In this document: piece after piece, positions 1-7,022 of the stretch | Layout of the letters: the number at the start of each line of letters is the position of its first letter | Numbering within the stretch: position 1 is the stretch's first letter | Assembly (NCBI RefSeq): GCF_022899935.1 | Contig: NZ_JALJCJ010000001.1 | Location: 62,001-126,000 of the forward strand | DNA: 64,000 nt | Reading direction: 5' to 3' | From: Shinella curvata | GTDB lineage: Bacteria; Pseudomonadota; Alphaproteobacteria; Rhizobiales; Rhizobiaceae | Position numbers and translations under genes: made by a program | The notes under the pieces: generated by a model | What the model was told of the DNA's origin: nothing | Databases searched by the model: none | Seen by the model: only the letters and a program-made list of their open reading frames with translations

Positions 1-441
1 ATCCTGCACCTGCTGAGCCTCAAGCCCGGCCAGCGCATTCTCGAAGTCGGCACCGGCAGCGGCTTCACCGCCGCCGTCATGGGCCGCATGACCGAGCGCG
101 TGCTCACCGTCGATCGCTACCGCACGCTCGTCACCAATGCGCAGGCCTCCATCGACAAGGCCGGCATCCGCAATGTCATCGTGCGTCAGGCCGATGGCAG
201 CAACGGCATGCCGGGCGAGGGAACCTTCGACCGCATCCTCGTTACGGCCGCTTTTCCAGCCCTGCCGCGCTTCTTTGCCGAGCAGCTGGTTTCCGGTGGC
301 ATGCTGATCGCACCCGTCATGATCAGCGAAACCGAGTGCCGCATGCTGAAGCTGGTCAAGACCGGCAGCCGTTTCGATCGCGAGGACCTTTTCGAGGTGC
401 CTTATCTGCCGATCGTACCCCATATGGCGCAGGCCCTTTAG
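1..441 (+). CDS. pcm: Protein-L-isoaspartate O-methyltransferase, 3' part (5' end outside the window)
   Basis: The reading frame is open from base 1, giving 146 residues of a family that usually runs to about 215, so roughly a third is missing upstream. Residues 13-25 carry the SAM-binding motif I (LEVGTGSGFTAAV), followed by the acidic VLTVDR strand and the FDRILVTAA segment typical of PCMT. The enzyme methylates abnormal L-isoaspartyl residues in damaged cytoplasmic proteins. In rhizobia pcm commonly follows surE and precedes a LysM/M23 gene; the M23 gene is present here, after one intervening gene. Confidence 0.93.
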   Translation: MLHLLSLKPGQRILEVGTGSGFTAAVMGRMTERVLTVDRYRTLVTNAQASIDKAGIRNVIVRQADGSNGMPGEGTFDRILVTAAFPALPRFFAEQLVSGGMLIAPVMISETECRMLKLVKTGSRFDREDLFEVPYLPIVPHMAQAL

Positions 442-585
442 GGCGCACGACATCTCTTCAAATCAATATTTCGCGGCTGAGCGGGGATCTGCCCGCTGAG
501 TCTTGCGGTGTTTCTGCGGCAGGACGCGGGCCTGATTGCGGCCGGCTACACGCATCGAGTGAAATCCTGTCGTAAATACAGCGCG

Positions 586-601
586 TTAACCTTTTGTTAA
601 C
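586..601 (+). promoter_or_regulatory. Perfect CtrA-type box TTAA-N7-TTAAC
   Basis: TTAACCTTTTGTTAAC fits the alphaproteobacterial CtrA consensus TTAA-N7-TTAA(C) exactly. It lies about 108 bases before the ATG at 709 in an otherwise featureless 267-base gap after pcm. The match is seen directly; control by CtrA is inferred. Confidence 0.55.
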
Positions 602-708
602 TTTGGTAAGCCTCGCGCAAGCTTCGGGGCGTAGGCCGATGACGAAGCACAAGTTCCAAGCAGAATGCCGGTTTCCCAATGGGTTCCGGAGTTCCGATGG
701 AGAGGGCA

Positions 709-1335
709 ATGTACGTCTCGAACAGGATTTCCAGCGGATCGACCAATGACAGCCTCGCGTATCTCGCGACAAAGGCTGCGGGTCGGGCTGTCGAAGAGAA
801 TGCCGAGGTCGCCTCGAGTGCTCATCTGGCTGGTGGCAGCTACGATCCCTCCGCCCATGTCGGCCTTTCCGTCGATGCCCTTCTTGTGTTGAGCGTCGCC
901 AAGGAAGAGACGACTTACAGTCAGCCTTCATTGACGGAAGCCGAGCGCAACAATCTCGATACATCGGAACTGGAAAAGCGTGAATATGCCGCTTACGGCC
1001 ACTTCCTCGATGAGGGCGACCGCAAGGGCTATTATCGCGCCTATATCGAATACTTCGACAGTATGCCGGCCCATGACCAGCGCAGCGACCGTTACGCCGG
1101 CACGCGCGAATCCGCGGTTTCGGCTCTTCGTGCTATCGCCTACAATGAGAGTGCCCTCGACATGACGGCGCCGGATGCCGCACTAGAGAATGCGAGCGCC
1201 GCCGGCGAGCGAGGCCAGCGCCGGGCGACGCCGATCTCGGCGATCTTCCAGCCGAGCGCCGGCGACTATGAGAACGTCGCCCGCGTTTCCGGCCGTATCT
1301 CGCGCGCCGACAGCATGTACGCCACCGGTTTCTGA
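709..1335 (+). CDS. Uncharacterised protein (208 aa)
   Basis: I do not recognise a domain. The protein is soluble, polar and Ala/Ser-rich, with no signal peptide or membrane segment; its middle (about residues 70-120) is rich in Tyr, Glu and Asp, including YGHFLDEGDRKGYYRAYIEYF, which may form helices. ATG codons lie at 679, 697 and 709. I chose 709 because GGAGAGGG sits about six bases ahead of it. The gene stands alone between pcm and the LysM/LytM gene, and a perfect CtrA-type box lies upstream, so a cell-cycle link is possible but only inferred. Confidence 0.7.
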   Translation: MYVSNRISSGSTNDSLAYLATKAAGRAVEENAEVASSAHLAGGSYDPSAHVGLSVDALLVLSVAKEETTYSQPSLTEAERNNLDTSELEKREYAAYGHFLDEGDRKGYYRAYIEYFDSMPAHDQRSDRYAGTRESAVSALRAIAYNESALDMTAPDAALENASAAGERGQRRATPISAIFQPSAGDYENVARVSGRISRADSMYATGF

Positions 1336-1407
1336 CCTTCGGCTGGCGGTCGTGACATCACGCCATGGTTATCAATTCATCAAAAAATCAACGCGGATGA
1401 CCCGGCC

Positions 1408-1423
1408 TTAACCGGGCAGTAAC
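1408..1423 (+). promoter_or_regulatory. Near-match CtrA-type box upstream of the LysM/LytM gene
   Basis: TTAACCGGGCAGTAAC differs by one base from TTAA-N7-TTAAC. It lies about 55 bases before the chosen start at 1477. Weak on its own, it gains some weight from the perfect box at 586 and from the cell-division role expected of the downstream gene. Confidence 0.3.
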
Positions 1424-1476
1424 TCTAACGCGCTTTAATCGGACTACATCAAGTAGCGTACCGATTGGGTAGTCTC

Positions 1477-3060
1477 ATGCGTAAGAGTGTATCGCCGAGT
1501 TTTGGTAGGACTGCGACCCGTCTGGTGGCGGCCGCCCTGCTGGCCAGCGTTGCGACCGGGTGCAGCTCGGACGTTTCCCGTTTTGGCGGCCTCTTTTCCG
1601 GCTCCGGTTCTGACAATATCACGACGAATTCGGTTCCGCGCCGCACGCTTCTCGGTGGCGATCCGGTTCCGCGCGGCACGGTCGGCAACGGTCAGATGGC
1701 GCAGGTCAATCCGATGGGCGGCTCGCGCGACGAAGCGCTGAACCAGCCCTTCCCGGATCAGGGCAACGTCTCCTACGATCCCATCAATACCGCGACGACG
1801 AATGGTTCCGGCACGCGCCTTGCGACGACGCCGATGACAGTCCAGCGTGGCGAGCTTTCTGATCCGACGGCCGGCGCCCGTGCCGAAGCCGAGCGCGATG
1901 TCGCGATGGCGCAGGAACTGCCGCAGCGCAAGGCGAAGGCGATCGTCGAGGAAGCCGATGCCACGGCGAAGACCGTGAAGGGCAAGGCCGGCTGGTCGAC
2001 CAACAATGCGCCGGTCGTGATGTTGCGGCAGGGCGAAAGCGTGAAGACGCTCGCCAACCGCTACGGCGTGCCGGAAAAGGAAATCCTCGCCGCCAACGGC
2101 CTGAAGCGCTCCTCGGATGCCGAGCCGGGCCAGAAGATCGTCATTCCGACCTTCTCGACGACGGCCAGCGCCGCCAAGGCCTCGACGGATCACACGCTGA
2201 AAGTCGACGGCAAGCTGCCGACGCCGGAACAGAAGGGCGAAAAGAACGTCGCCATCCTTCCCGGCACGTCAAGCCGCGACAAGCAGAAGTCGGAGAACGG
2301 TCAGGCGAACACCAACGTCGCCGATGCCGGCGAAGGCAAGGGCAAGGGCAAGGGCGGCTACGAAGTACAGCCCGGTGATTCGCTTGCCAAGATCGCGCGC
2401 AGCAACGGCGTTTCGGTCGATGCGCTGAAGAAGGCGAATGGCCTTGAGACGGCTTCGATCCGCATTGGCCAGAAGCTGGTGATCCCGGCTGGCGGTGGCG
2501 CGGTCGTGGCGGAAAAGGCGACCACGGACAAGACGACGACGGCATCCGTTCCGGTCAGCAAGGAAAAGAAGGTCGAGACGGCCGAAAAGAAGCCGGAGGC
2601 CTACAAGGCACCGGTGAAGACGGTTTCGGTCACCGAGGCCACCGAAAAGTCCGACGTAACGGACGATGCGCCCGAATCGACCGGTATCGGCAAGTATCGC
2701 TGGCCGGTGCGCGGCGCGGTCATCGCCGGCTACGGCGCCAATGTCGAAGGCAACCGCAATGACGGTATCGACATCTCGGTCCCCGAGGGCACGCCGATCA
2801 AGGCTGCGGAAAACGGTGTGGTCATCTATTCGGGCTCGAGCCTGAAGGAACTCGGCAATGCCGTGCTCGTCCGCCATGACGACGGCACCGTCACTGTCTA
2901 TGGCCATGCCGGCGAACTGAACGTACAGCGCGGCCAGAAGATCCAGCGCGGCCAGACGGTTGCGACCTCGGGCATGAGCGGCAACGCCACGCGTCCGAAG
3001 GTTCACTTCGAGGTGCGCAAGAACGCGACCCCGGTCAACCCGATGACCTTTCTGGAATAG
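1477..3060 (+). CDS. LysM/LytM (M23) envelope lipoprotein, NlpD/DipM-like
   Basis: About 527 residues. A hydrophobic N-terminus ends in a lipobox-like SVATGC, suggesting an exported lipoprotein. Two LysM peptidoglycan-binding domains lie near residues 174-218 (VVMLRQGESVKTLANRYGV) and 293-338 (YEVQPGDSLAKIARSNGV), joined by Lys/Ala/Thr-rich linkers, and an M23/LytM domain fills about 405-525. The first zinc ligand, normally His in HxGIDI, is Asn here (NRNDGIDIS), while YGHA and VHFEV remain. This suggests an amidase activator of the NlpD/EnvC/DipM type rather than an active endopeptidase. ATG 1477 was preferred over TTG 1465. A terminator follows. Confidence 0.88.
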   Translation: MRKSVSPSFGRTATRLVAAALLASVATGCSSDVSRFGGLFSGSGSDNITTNSVPRRTLLGGDPVPRGTVGNGQMAQVNPMGGSRDEALNQPFPDQGNVSYDPINTATTNGSGTRLATTPMTVQRGELSDPTAGARAEAERDVAMAQELPQRKAKAIVEEADATAKTVKGKAGWSTNNAPVVMLRQGESVKTLANRYGVPEKEILAANGLKRSSDAEPGQKIVIPTFSTTASAAKASTDHTLKVDGKLPTPEQKGEKNVAILPGTSSRDKQKSENGQANTNVADAGEGKGKGKGGYEVQPGDSLAKIARSNGVSVDALKKANGLETASIRIGQKLVIPAGGGAVVAEKATTDKTTTASVPVSKEKKVETAEKKPEAYKAPVKTVSVTEATEKSDVTDDAPESTGIGKYRWPVRGAVIAGYGANVEGNRNDGIDISVPEGTPIKAAENGVVIYSGSSLKELGNAVLVRHDDGTVTVYGHAGELNVQRGQKIQRGQTVATSGMSGNATRPKVHFEVRKNATPVNPMTFLE

Positions 3061-3088
3061 TCGCTTCGTATGCAGCGATGGACACGCG

Positions 3089-3117
3089 CGGGCGGCCTCT
3101 GGCCGCCCGTTTGTATT
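3089..3117 (+). terminator. Rho-independent terminator after the LysM/LytM gene
   Basis: A perfect 9-bp stem (CGGGCGGCC / GGCCGCCCG, loop TCT) is followed by TTTGTATTTCT. It lies between the plus-strand M23 gene and the convergent GlxA-type regulator. Confidence 0.75.
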
Positions 3118-3118
3118 T

Positions 3119-4117
3119 CTACTGCCGGGTTGCGGCCTGGCGCCCGAATGCCTCGCGATAGGCGGCGGGTGTCGTCGAAAGATGCAACCGAAAATGATGG
3201 CGCAACGTGCCGGTCGTGCCGAAGCCTGACAGGGCAGCGACCTCCTCGATCGAGGCGCTGGTCTCCTCAAGCAGGTCGCGCGCCTTGCCGAGGCGCTGGC
3301 TCAGCAGCCACCGGGCGGGCGTCATCCCGGTGGCCGACTCGAAACGGCGCAGGAAGGTGCGATCGCTCATGCCGGCACGGCGGGCGAGTGCGGTGACCGT
3401 GTGGTCCGCTCCTAGGTCTTCGCGCATATGGTCGAGCAGTGGCCCGAGCCGGGAGCCTTCATGCGCGCGCGGCACGGACTGGCGAATGAACTGCGCCTGG
3501 CCGCCGTCGCGGTGCGCTGGAACGACAAGCCGCCTGGCGACGAGATTGGCCGCCTCCGTACCGAAGTCCCGGCGGATGAGATGCAGGCAGAGATCGAGCC
3601 CCGCCGCCGTTCCCGCCGAAGTCAGCACATTGCCGGCATCGACATAGAGCACGTCGGGCGTCACGGCGATGCCGGGAAACCGCGCGGTCAGCGCGTCCGT
3701 ATAGCGCCAATGGGTCGTCGCACGCCGGCCCTCAAGCAGGCCGGCTGCCGCAAGCACGAAGACGCCGGAGCAGAAGGAGAGGATGCGTGCGCCACGTGCA
3801 TGCGCTGCCCGTAGCGCCTCGATCAGACGCTGCGGCACCGGCGCATCGATACCCCGCCAGCCGGGAATGACGATCGTGCCTGCCTCCGCCAGCAGATCGA
3901 GCCCACCGTCCACGGCGAAGCGCAGGCCACCTGTCGAGCGCATTTCCCCTTCGTCGAGGCCGGCGACGGCGAAGCGATACCAATTCGGCCCCATTTCGGG
4001 CCTGGGGAGGGCGAAGATCTCGGTCGCGATGCCGAATTCGAAGGTGCAGAGCTGATCATAGGCAAGGGCCACGACCTGAGAATTGGCAAGAGGCGGCAGG
4101 GCAAGGGTATTTGTCAT
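3119..4117 (-). CDS. GlxA-family transcriptional regulator (DJ-1/PfpI + AraC HTH)
   Basis: 332 residues. Residues 15-190 form a DJ-1/PfpI-like domain with a Cys-containing nucleophile elbow (ILSFCSGVFVLAAAGLLEG) followed by RATTHW, the hallmark of GlxA-type regulators. Residues 225-325 hold the double helix-turn-helix of AraC proteins (VTALARRAGMSDRTFLRRF and VAALSGFGTTGTLRHHFR). It diverges from a rhodanese-GNAT-NIPSNAP set, which is its most likely target. The 87-base divergent gap holds the inverted repeat ATGGC-N6-GCCAT, a possible operator. The ligand is unknown. Confidence 0.9.
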   Translation of the reverse strand: MTNTLALPPLANSQVVALAYDQLCTFEFGIATEIFALPRPEMGPNWYRFAVAGLDEGEMRSTGGLRFAVDGGLDLLAEAGTIVIPGWRGIDAPVPQRLIEALRAAHARGARILSFCSGVFVLAAAGLLEGRRATTHWRYTDALTARFPGIAVTPDVLYVDAGNVLTSAGTAAGLDLCLHLIRRDFGTEAANLVARRLVVPAHRDGGQAQFIRQSVPRAHEGSRLGPLLDHMREDLGADHTVTALARRAGMSDRTFLRRFESATGMTPARWLLSQRLGKARDLLEETSASIEEVAALSGFGTTGTLRHHFRLHLSTTPAAYREAFGRQAATRQ

Positions 4118-4204
4118 GATATTGATGGTATATGGCGATCATGCCATCTGCAAGCCGTGCCAGGATGCGGGTATATCTCTCACGTCCCAGCAAGGAGAGA
4201 GACA

Positions 4205-4636
4205 ATGAGTTTCGTCACCGACTATCCCGCCGCGTCCCCGTTGGTTGCCGTCGAGCATTTCCTGAAACGACTCTCCGTGGAGACCGACTGCGCAGATGTC
4301 GCGGCCGCTCTCGCATCCGGCGAGCAGGATTTCGTTCTTCTGCACGTCATCGGCGCGCCCGAGGCCTATGCCCGCCGGCATGTGCCGGGCGCGATCCACC
4401 TGCCGCATCGGCAGATCAGTGCGGAGCGTATGGCGGAATGGTCCGACGATACCCTGTTCGTCGTCTATTGCGCCGGCCCGCACTGCAACGGCGCGGATCA
4501 GGCGGCTCTCAAGATCGCCCGCCTCGGCCGTCCGGTAAAAATCATGATCGGCGGCGTCACCGGTTGGGAAGACGAAGGCCACCCCTTTGTTACGGGCAGC
4601 GCGCCGGGCAGCCTGTTGGCGATTGCCGCCGAATGA
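4205..4636 (+). CDS. Rhodanese-like domain protein
   Basis: 143 residues with one rhodanese fold: ARRHVPGAIHLPHRQI is the CH2A-like segment, and VVYCAGPHCNGADQAA is the active-site loop with a candidate catalytic Cys in YCAG. Such proteins carry persulfide sulfur, but the substrate is unknown. ATG 4205 follows an AAGGAGAG ribosome site closely. The stop overlaps the next start (ATGA), so this gene and the acetyltransferase are probably translationally coupled. It diverges from the GlxA-type regulator. Confidence 0.85.
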   Translation: MSFVTDYPAASPLVAVEHFLKRLSVETDCADVAAALASGEQDFVLLHVIGAPEAYARRHVPGAIHLPHRQISAERMAEWSDDTLFVVYCAGPHCNGADQAALKIARLGRPVKIMIGGVTGWEDEGHPFVTGSAPGSLLAIAAE

Positions 4637-5106
4637 GCGCGGACGGTTTTCAAATCAGGCCTTTCACGCACAACGACGTGGAGGCCGTCTGGACGCTGAT
4701 GCGGGCGCTGGCCGTCTTCGAAGGTTATATCGATACCTTTGCGGTCACGCCCGATGATCTCCGGCTCCATGGTCTCGGTGCTGCGCCTGCCTTCGGCGTC
4801 TTTGTGGCGGCGAAGGGGGAGGCGCTTGCCGGCATCGCCGTGCACTACCGCATTCCCTGGACCTACGATCTCAAACCCGTCGTGGTGCTCAAGGAACTCT
4901 TCGTCGCCGAAGAATATCGCGGGCAGGGTGCAGGCCAGGCTCTCTTTGCGCATGTGCGTGCCCATGCCGCCGCTATCGGCGCTTCCGCCCTGCGCTGGAC
5001 GGTTTTGCCGGACAACGTTGCGGCGAAGCGATTTTATGCGGGGCAGGGCGGCGCATGCGATGCGGACTGGGAACATTGGACCCTGCCGCTACAGGCACGA
5101 ATCTGA
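4633..5106 (+). CDS. GNAT-family N-acetyltransferase
   Basis: 157 residues. The acetyl-CoA-binding motif A is clear near residues 85-105 (VLKELFVAEEYRGQGAGQAL, with RGQGAG matching the Q/RxxGxG/A loop), and motif B follows (LRWTVLPDNVAAKRFYAGQG). It would transfer acetyl groups to an amine; the substrate cannot be told. The start is fixed by the ATGA overlap with the rhodanese gene. Confidence 0.88.
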   Translation: MSADGFQIRPFTHNDVEAVWTLMRALAVFEGYIDTFAVTPDDLRLHGLGAAPAFGVFVAAKGEALAGIAVHYRIPWTYDLKPVVVLKELFVAEEYRGQGAGQALFAHVRAHAAAIGASALRWTVLPDNVAAKRFYAGQGGACDADWEHWTLPLQARI

Positions 5107-5139
5107 AATGGTCCGCGCTATCAACGACGGAGAATTCCC

Positions 5140-5445
5140 TTGATCACCTGTTATCTCAGATATGTCATCGACCCGCACAAGCTCGCGGAATTCGAGGCCT
5201 ATGCCCGCGCCTGGATCCCCATCGTCAACCGCATGGGCGGCCAACATCACGGCTATTTCCTGCCGAGCGAGGGCGCAAACAATATCGCGCTCGCCCTGTT
5301 CAGCTTCCCGAGCCTTGCGGCCTATGAGGACTACCGTACCCGCATGCTGAGCGATCCGGAATGCATCGCCGCCTTCGACATGGACAAGCACAATCGCAGC
5401 ATCATCAGCTACGAGCGCAGTTTCATGCGGCCGGTCTTTTCCTGA
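5140..5445 (+). CDS. NIPSNAP-family protein
   Basis: 101 residues in a ferredoxin-like alpha/beta pattern. It starts MITCYLRYVIDPHKLAEFEAY and contains HGYFLPSEGANNIALALFSF, both typical of small bacterial NIPSNAP proteins. The function of the family is poorly defined. The start is TTG, supported by an upstream CGGAG and by homology-like alignment of the first strand. It lies 33 bases after the acetyltransferase and probably shares its transcript. Confidence 0.82.
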   Translation: MITCYLRYVIDPHKLAEFEAYARAWIPIVNRMGGQHHGYFLPSEGANNIALALFSFPSLAAYEDYRTRMLSDPECIAAFDMDKHNRSIISYERSFMRPVFS

Positions 5446-5484
5446 AAAGCAGAACGCCGGCCCGTTTCGGTGCCGGCGCTCGTC

Positions 5485-6369
5485 CTACTTGTTGAGTGCG
5501 ACGCCGAGGCGCCCCGCCAGATCCTGAACATATTGCCAGGCGACACGGCCGGAGCGCGAACCGCGCGTCGTCGCCCATTCGAGCGCTTCGCCATGCAGTT
5601 GCTCATGGGGAATATCCAGGCCGAAATGCCGGGCATAACCGTCGATCATCTCGAGATATTCTCTCTGGCTGCACTTGTAGAAGCCGAGCCACAGGCCGAA
5701 ACGGTCCGACAGCGACACCTTCTCTTCAACCGCCTCAGACGGGTTGATCGCCGTCGACTGTTCGTTCTCGATCATATTACGCGGCAAAAGATGCCGGCGG
5801 TTCGAGGTTGCGTAGAGCAGCACATTGTCCGGCCGCCCCTCGACACCGCCGTCAAGCGCCGCCTTCAGCGACTTATAGGATGTGTCGTCGTGGTCGAAGG
5901 ACAAGTCGTCGCAGAAGATGATGGAGGGGAAGGGCGCGTCCTTCAGCACCTCGAGCAACTGCGGCAGCGTCGCGATGTCCTCGCGGTGCACCTCGATCAG
6001 CTTCAGGCCGCTCGCCGTTTCCTTCGCCGCCAGCGCGTGCACGGATTTCACCAGCGAGGACTTACCCATGCCGCGGGCACCCCAGAGCAGTACGTTGTTC
6101 GCCGGCAGGCCGCGGGCGAAGCGCACGGTGTTGTCGACGAGAATGTCGCGCACATGGTCGACACCGCGGATTAGGTCAATCTCGATGCGGTTAGGCCGTT
6201 TGACCGGCTGCACATGCTGGCGGGTCGGCGACCAGACAAAGACGTCGGCAGCGTTCCAGTCGTTGACGGCGGGGGCGGGGCCGGCCAGGCGCTCGAGCGC
6301 CGCGGTGATGCGGCCGATTTCGGCCAGCAGAAGCTTGACGTGATCTTCCTGCACTTTGTCTCTCCTCAT
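5485..6369 (-). CDS. DUF815-family ATP-binding protein
   Basis: 294 residues. Walker A is GARGMGKSS (near residue 100), Walker B is IIFCDDLSF (near 155), and a sensor-like YATSNRRHL follows, so this is an AAA-type P-loop ATPase of the DUF815 group. The exact role is unknown. It is transcribed divergently from yajC, a neighbourhood common in rhizobia. I chose the ATG at 6369 (MRRDKVQ) because the frame upstream reads antisense to yajC with non-protein-like composition. Confidence 0.85.
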   Translation of the reverse strand: MRRDKVQEDHVKLLLAEIGRITAALERLAGPAPAVNDWNAADVFVWSPTRQHVQPVKRPNRIEIDLIRGVDHVRDILVDNTVRFARGLPANNVLLWGARGMGKSSLVKSVHALAAKETASGLKLIEVHREDIATLPQLLEVLKDAPFPSIIFCDDLSFDHDDTSYKSLKAALDGGVEGRPDNVLLYATSNRRHLLPRNMIENEQSTAINPSEAVEEKVSLSDRFGLWLGFYKCSQREYLEMIDGYARHFGLDIPHEQLHGEALEWATTRGSRSGRVAWQYVQDLAGRLGVALNK

Positions 6370-6537
6370 GCGTGAGAGCCGGGTAGCATGCGACGGCCGG
6401 TCGCGAAAAGGGGGAAAGTACTTGAAAACGGCGGGGTTGACGCGGTCGTGTGTTGCATTCAAGGCCCGCTTGCCTATATTCCGGCAACCGAAATGGCCGT
6501 TCAGGCCGCGCAAATTCAAGATTTCAAGGAGTAACTG

Positions 6538-6876
6538 ATGTTCATTACCGAGGCCTTCGCCCAGACGGCGGCACCTGGCGGGGCAGCGGGCGGCGCTGAC
6601 ATCCTCATGTCTATCCTGCCGTTCCTGCTGATCTTCGTGGTGATGTACTTCCTCATCATCCGCCCGCAGCGCGCTGCCATGAAGCGCCGCGAAGAGCTTC
6701 TGAAGAACATCCGCCGTGGCGACCAGGTCGTGACCGGCGGCGGCATCGTCGGCAAAGTCACCAAGGTGGTCGATGACGGCGAACTCGAAGTCGAAATCGC
6801 CGAAGGCACCAAGGTGCGCGTCGTGCGCAGTGGCATCAGCGAAGTCCGCGTCAAGGGCGAACCCGTCAAGGAATAA
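6538..6876 (+). CDS. yajC: Preprotein translocase accessory subunit YajC
   Basis: 112 residues with one N-terminal membrane segment (about 22-41, ILPFLLIFVVMYFLIIRPQ) ending in the conserved RPQ, then a small cytoplasmic beta domain (GDQVVTGGGIVGKVTKV). YajC joins SecDF to the SecYEG channel. An AAGGAG ribosome site precedes the ATG. secDF follows after 146 bases, the usual order. Confidence 0.97.
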   Translation: MFITEAFAQTAAPGGAAGGADILMSILPFLLIFVVMYFLIIRPQRAAMKRREELLKNIRRGDQVVTGGGIVGKVTKVVDDGELEVEIAEGTKVRVVRSGISEVRVKGEPVKE

Positions 6877-7022
6877 GCTTGGCTTGTCGTCCGGCCGGGG
6901 TAAACTCGGCCGGGTGGCCCGACTGGTTTTCAGCCGGCGTGCACGCCGCGTTGTTTTTTGGTTCACGCAATTCCGGCAGGATGGTTCGACGCCCTTGCCG
7001 GAATTGACGTAGCGAGACCCTG

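Noticed and set aside
5485-6966. A longer (493-aa) form of the DUF815 ATPase
   Set aside because: The extra N-terminus would be antisense to yajC and is not protein-like; the ATG at 6369 gives the expected length.
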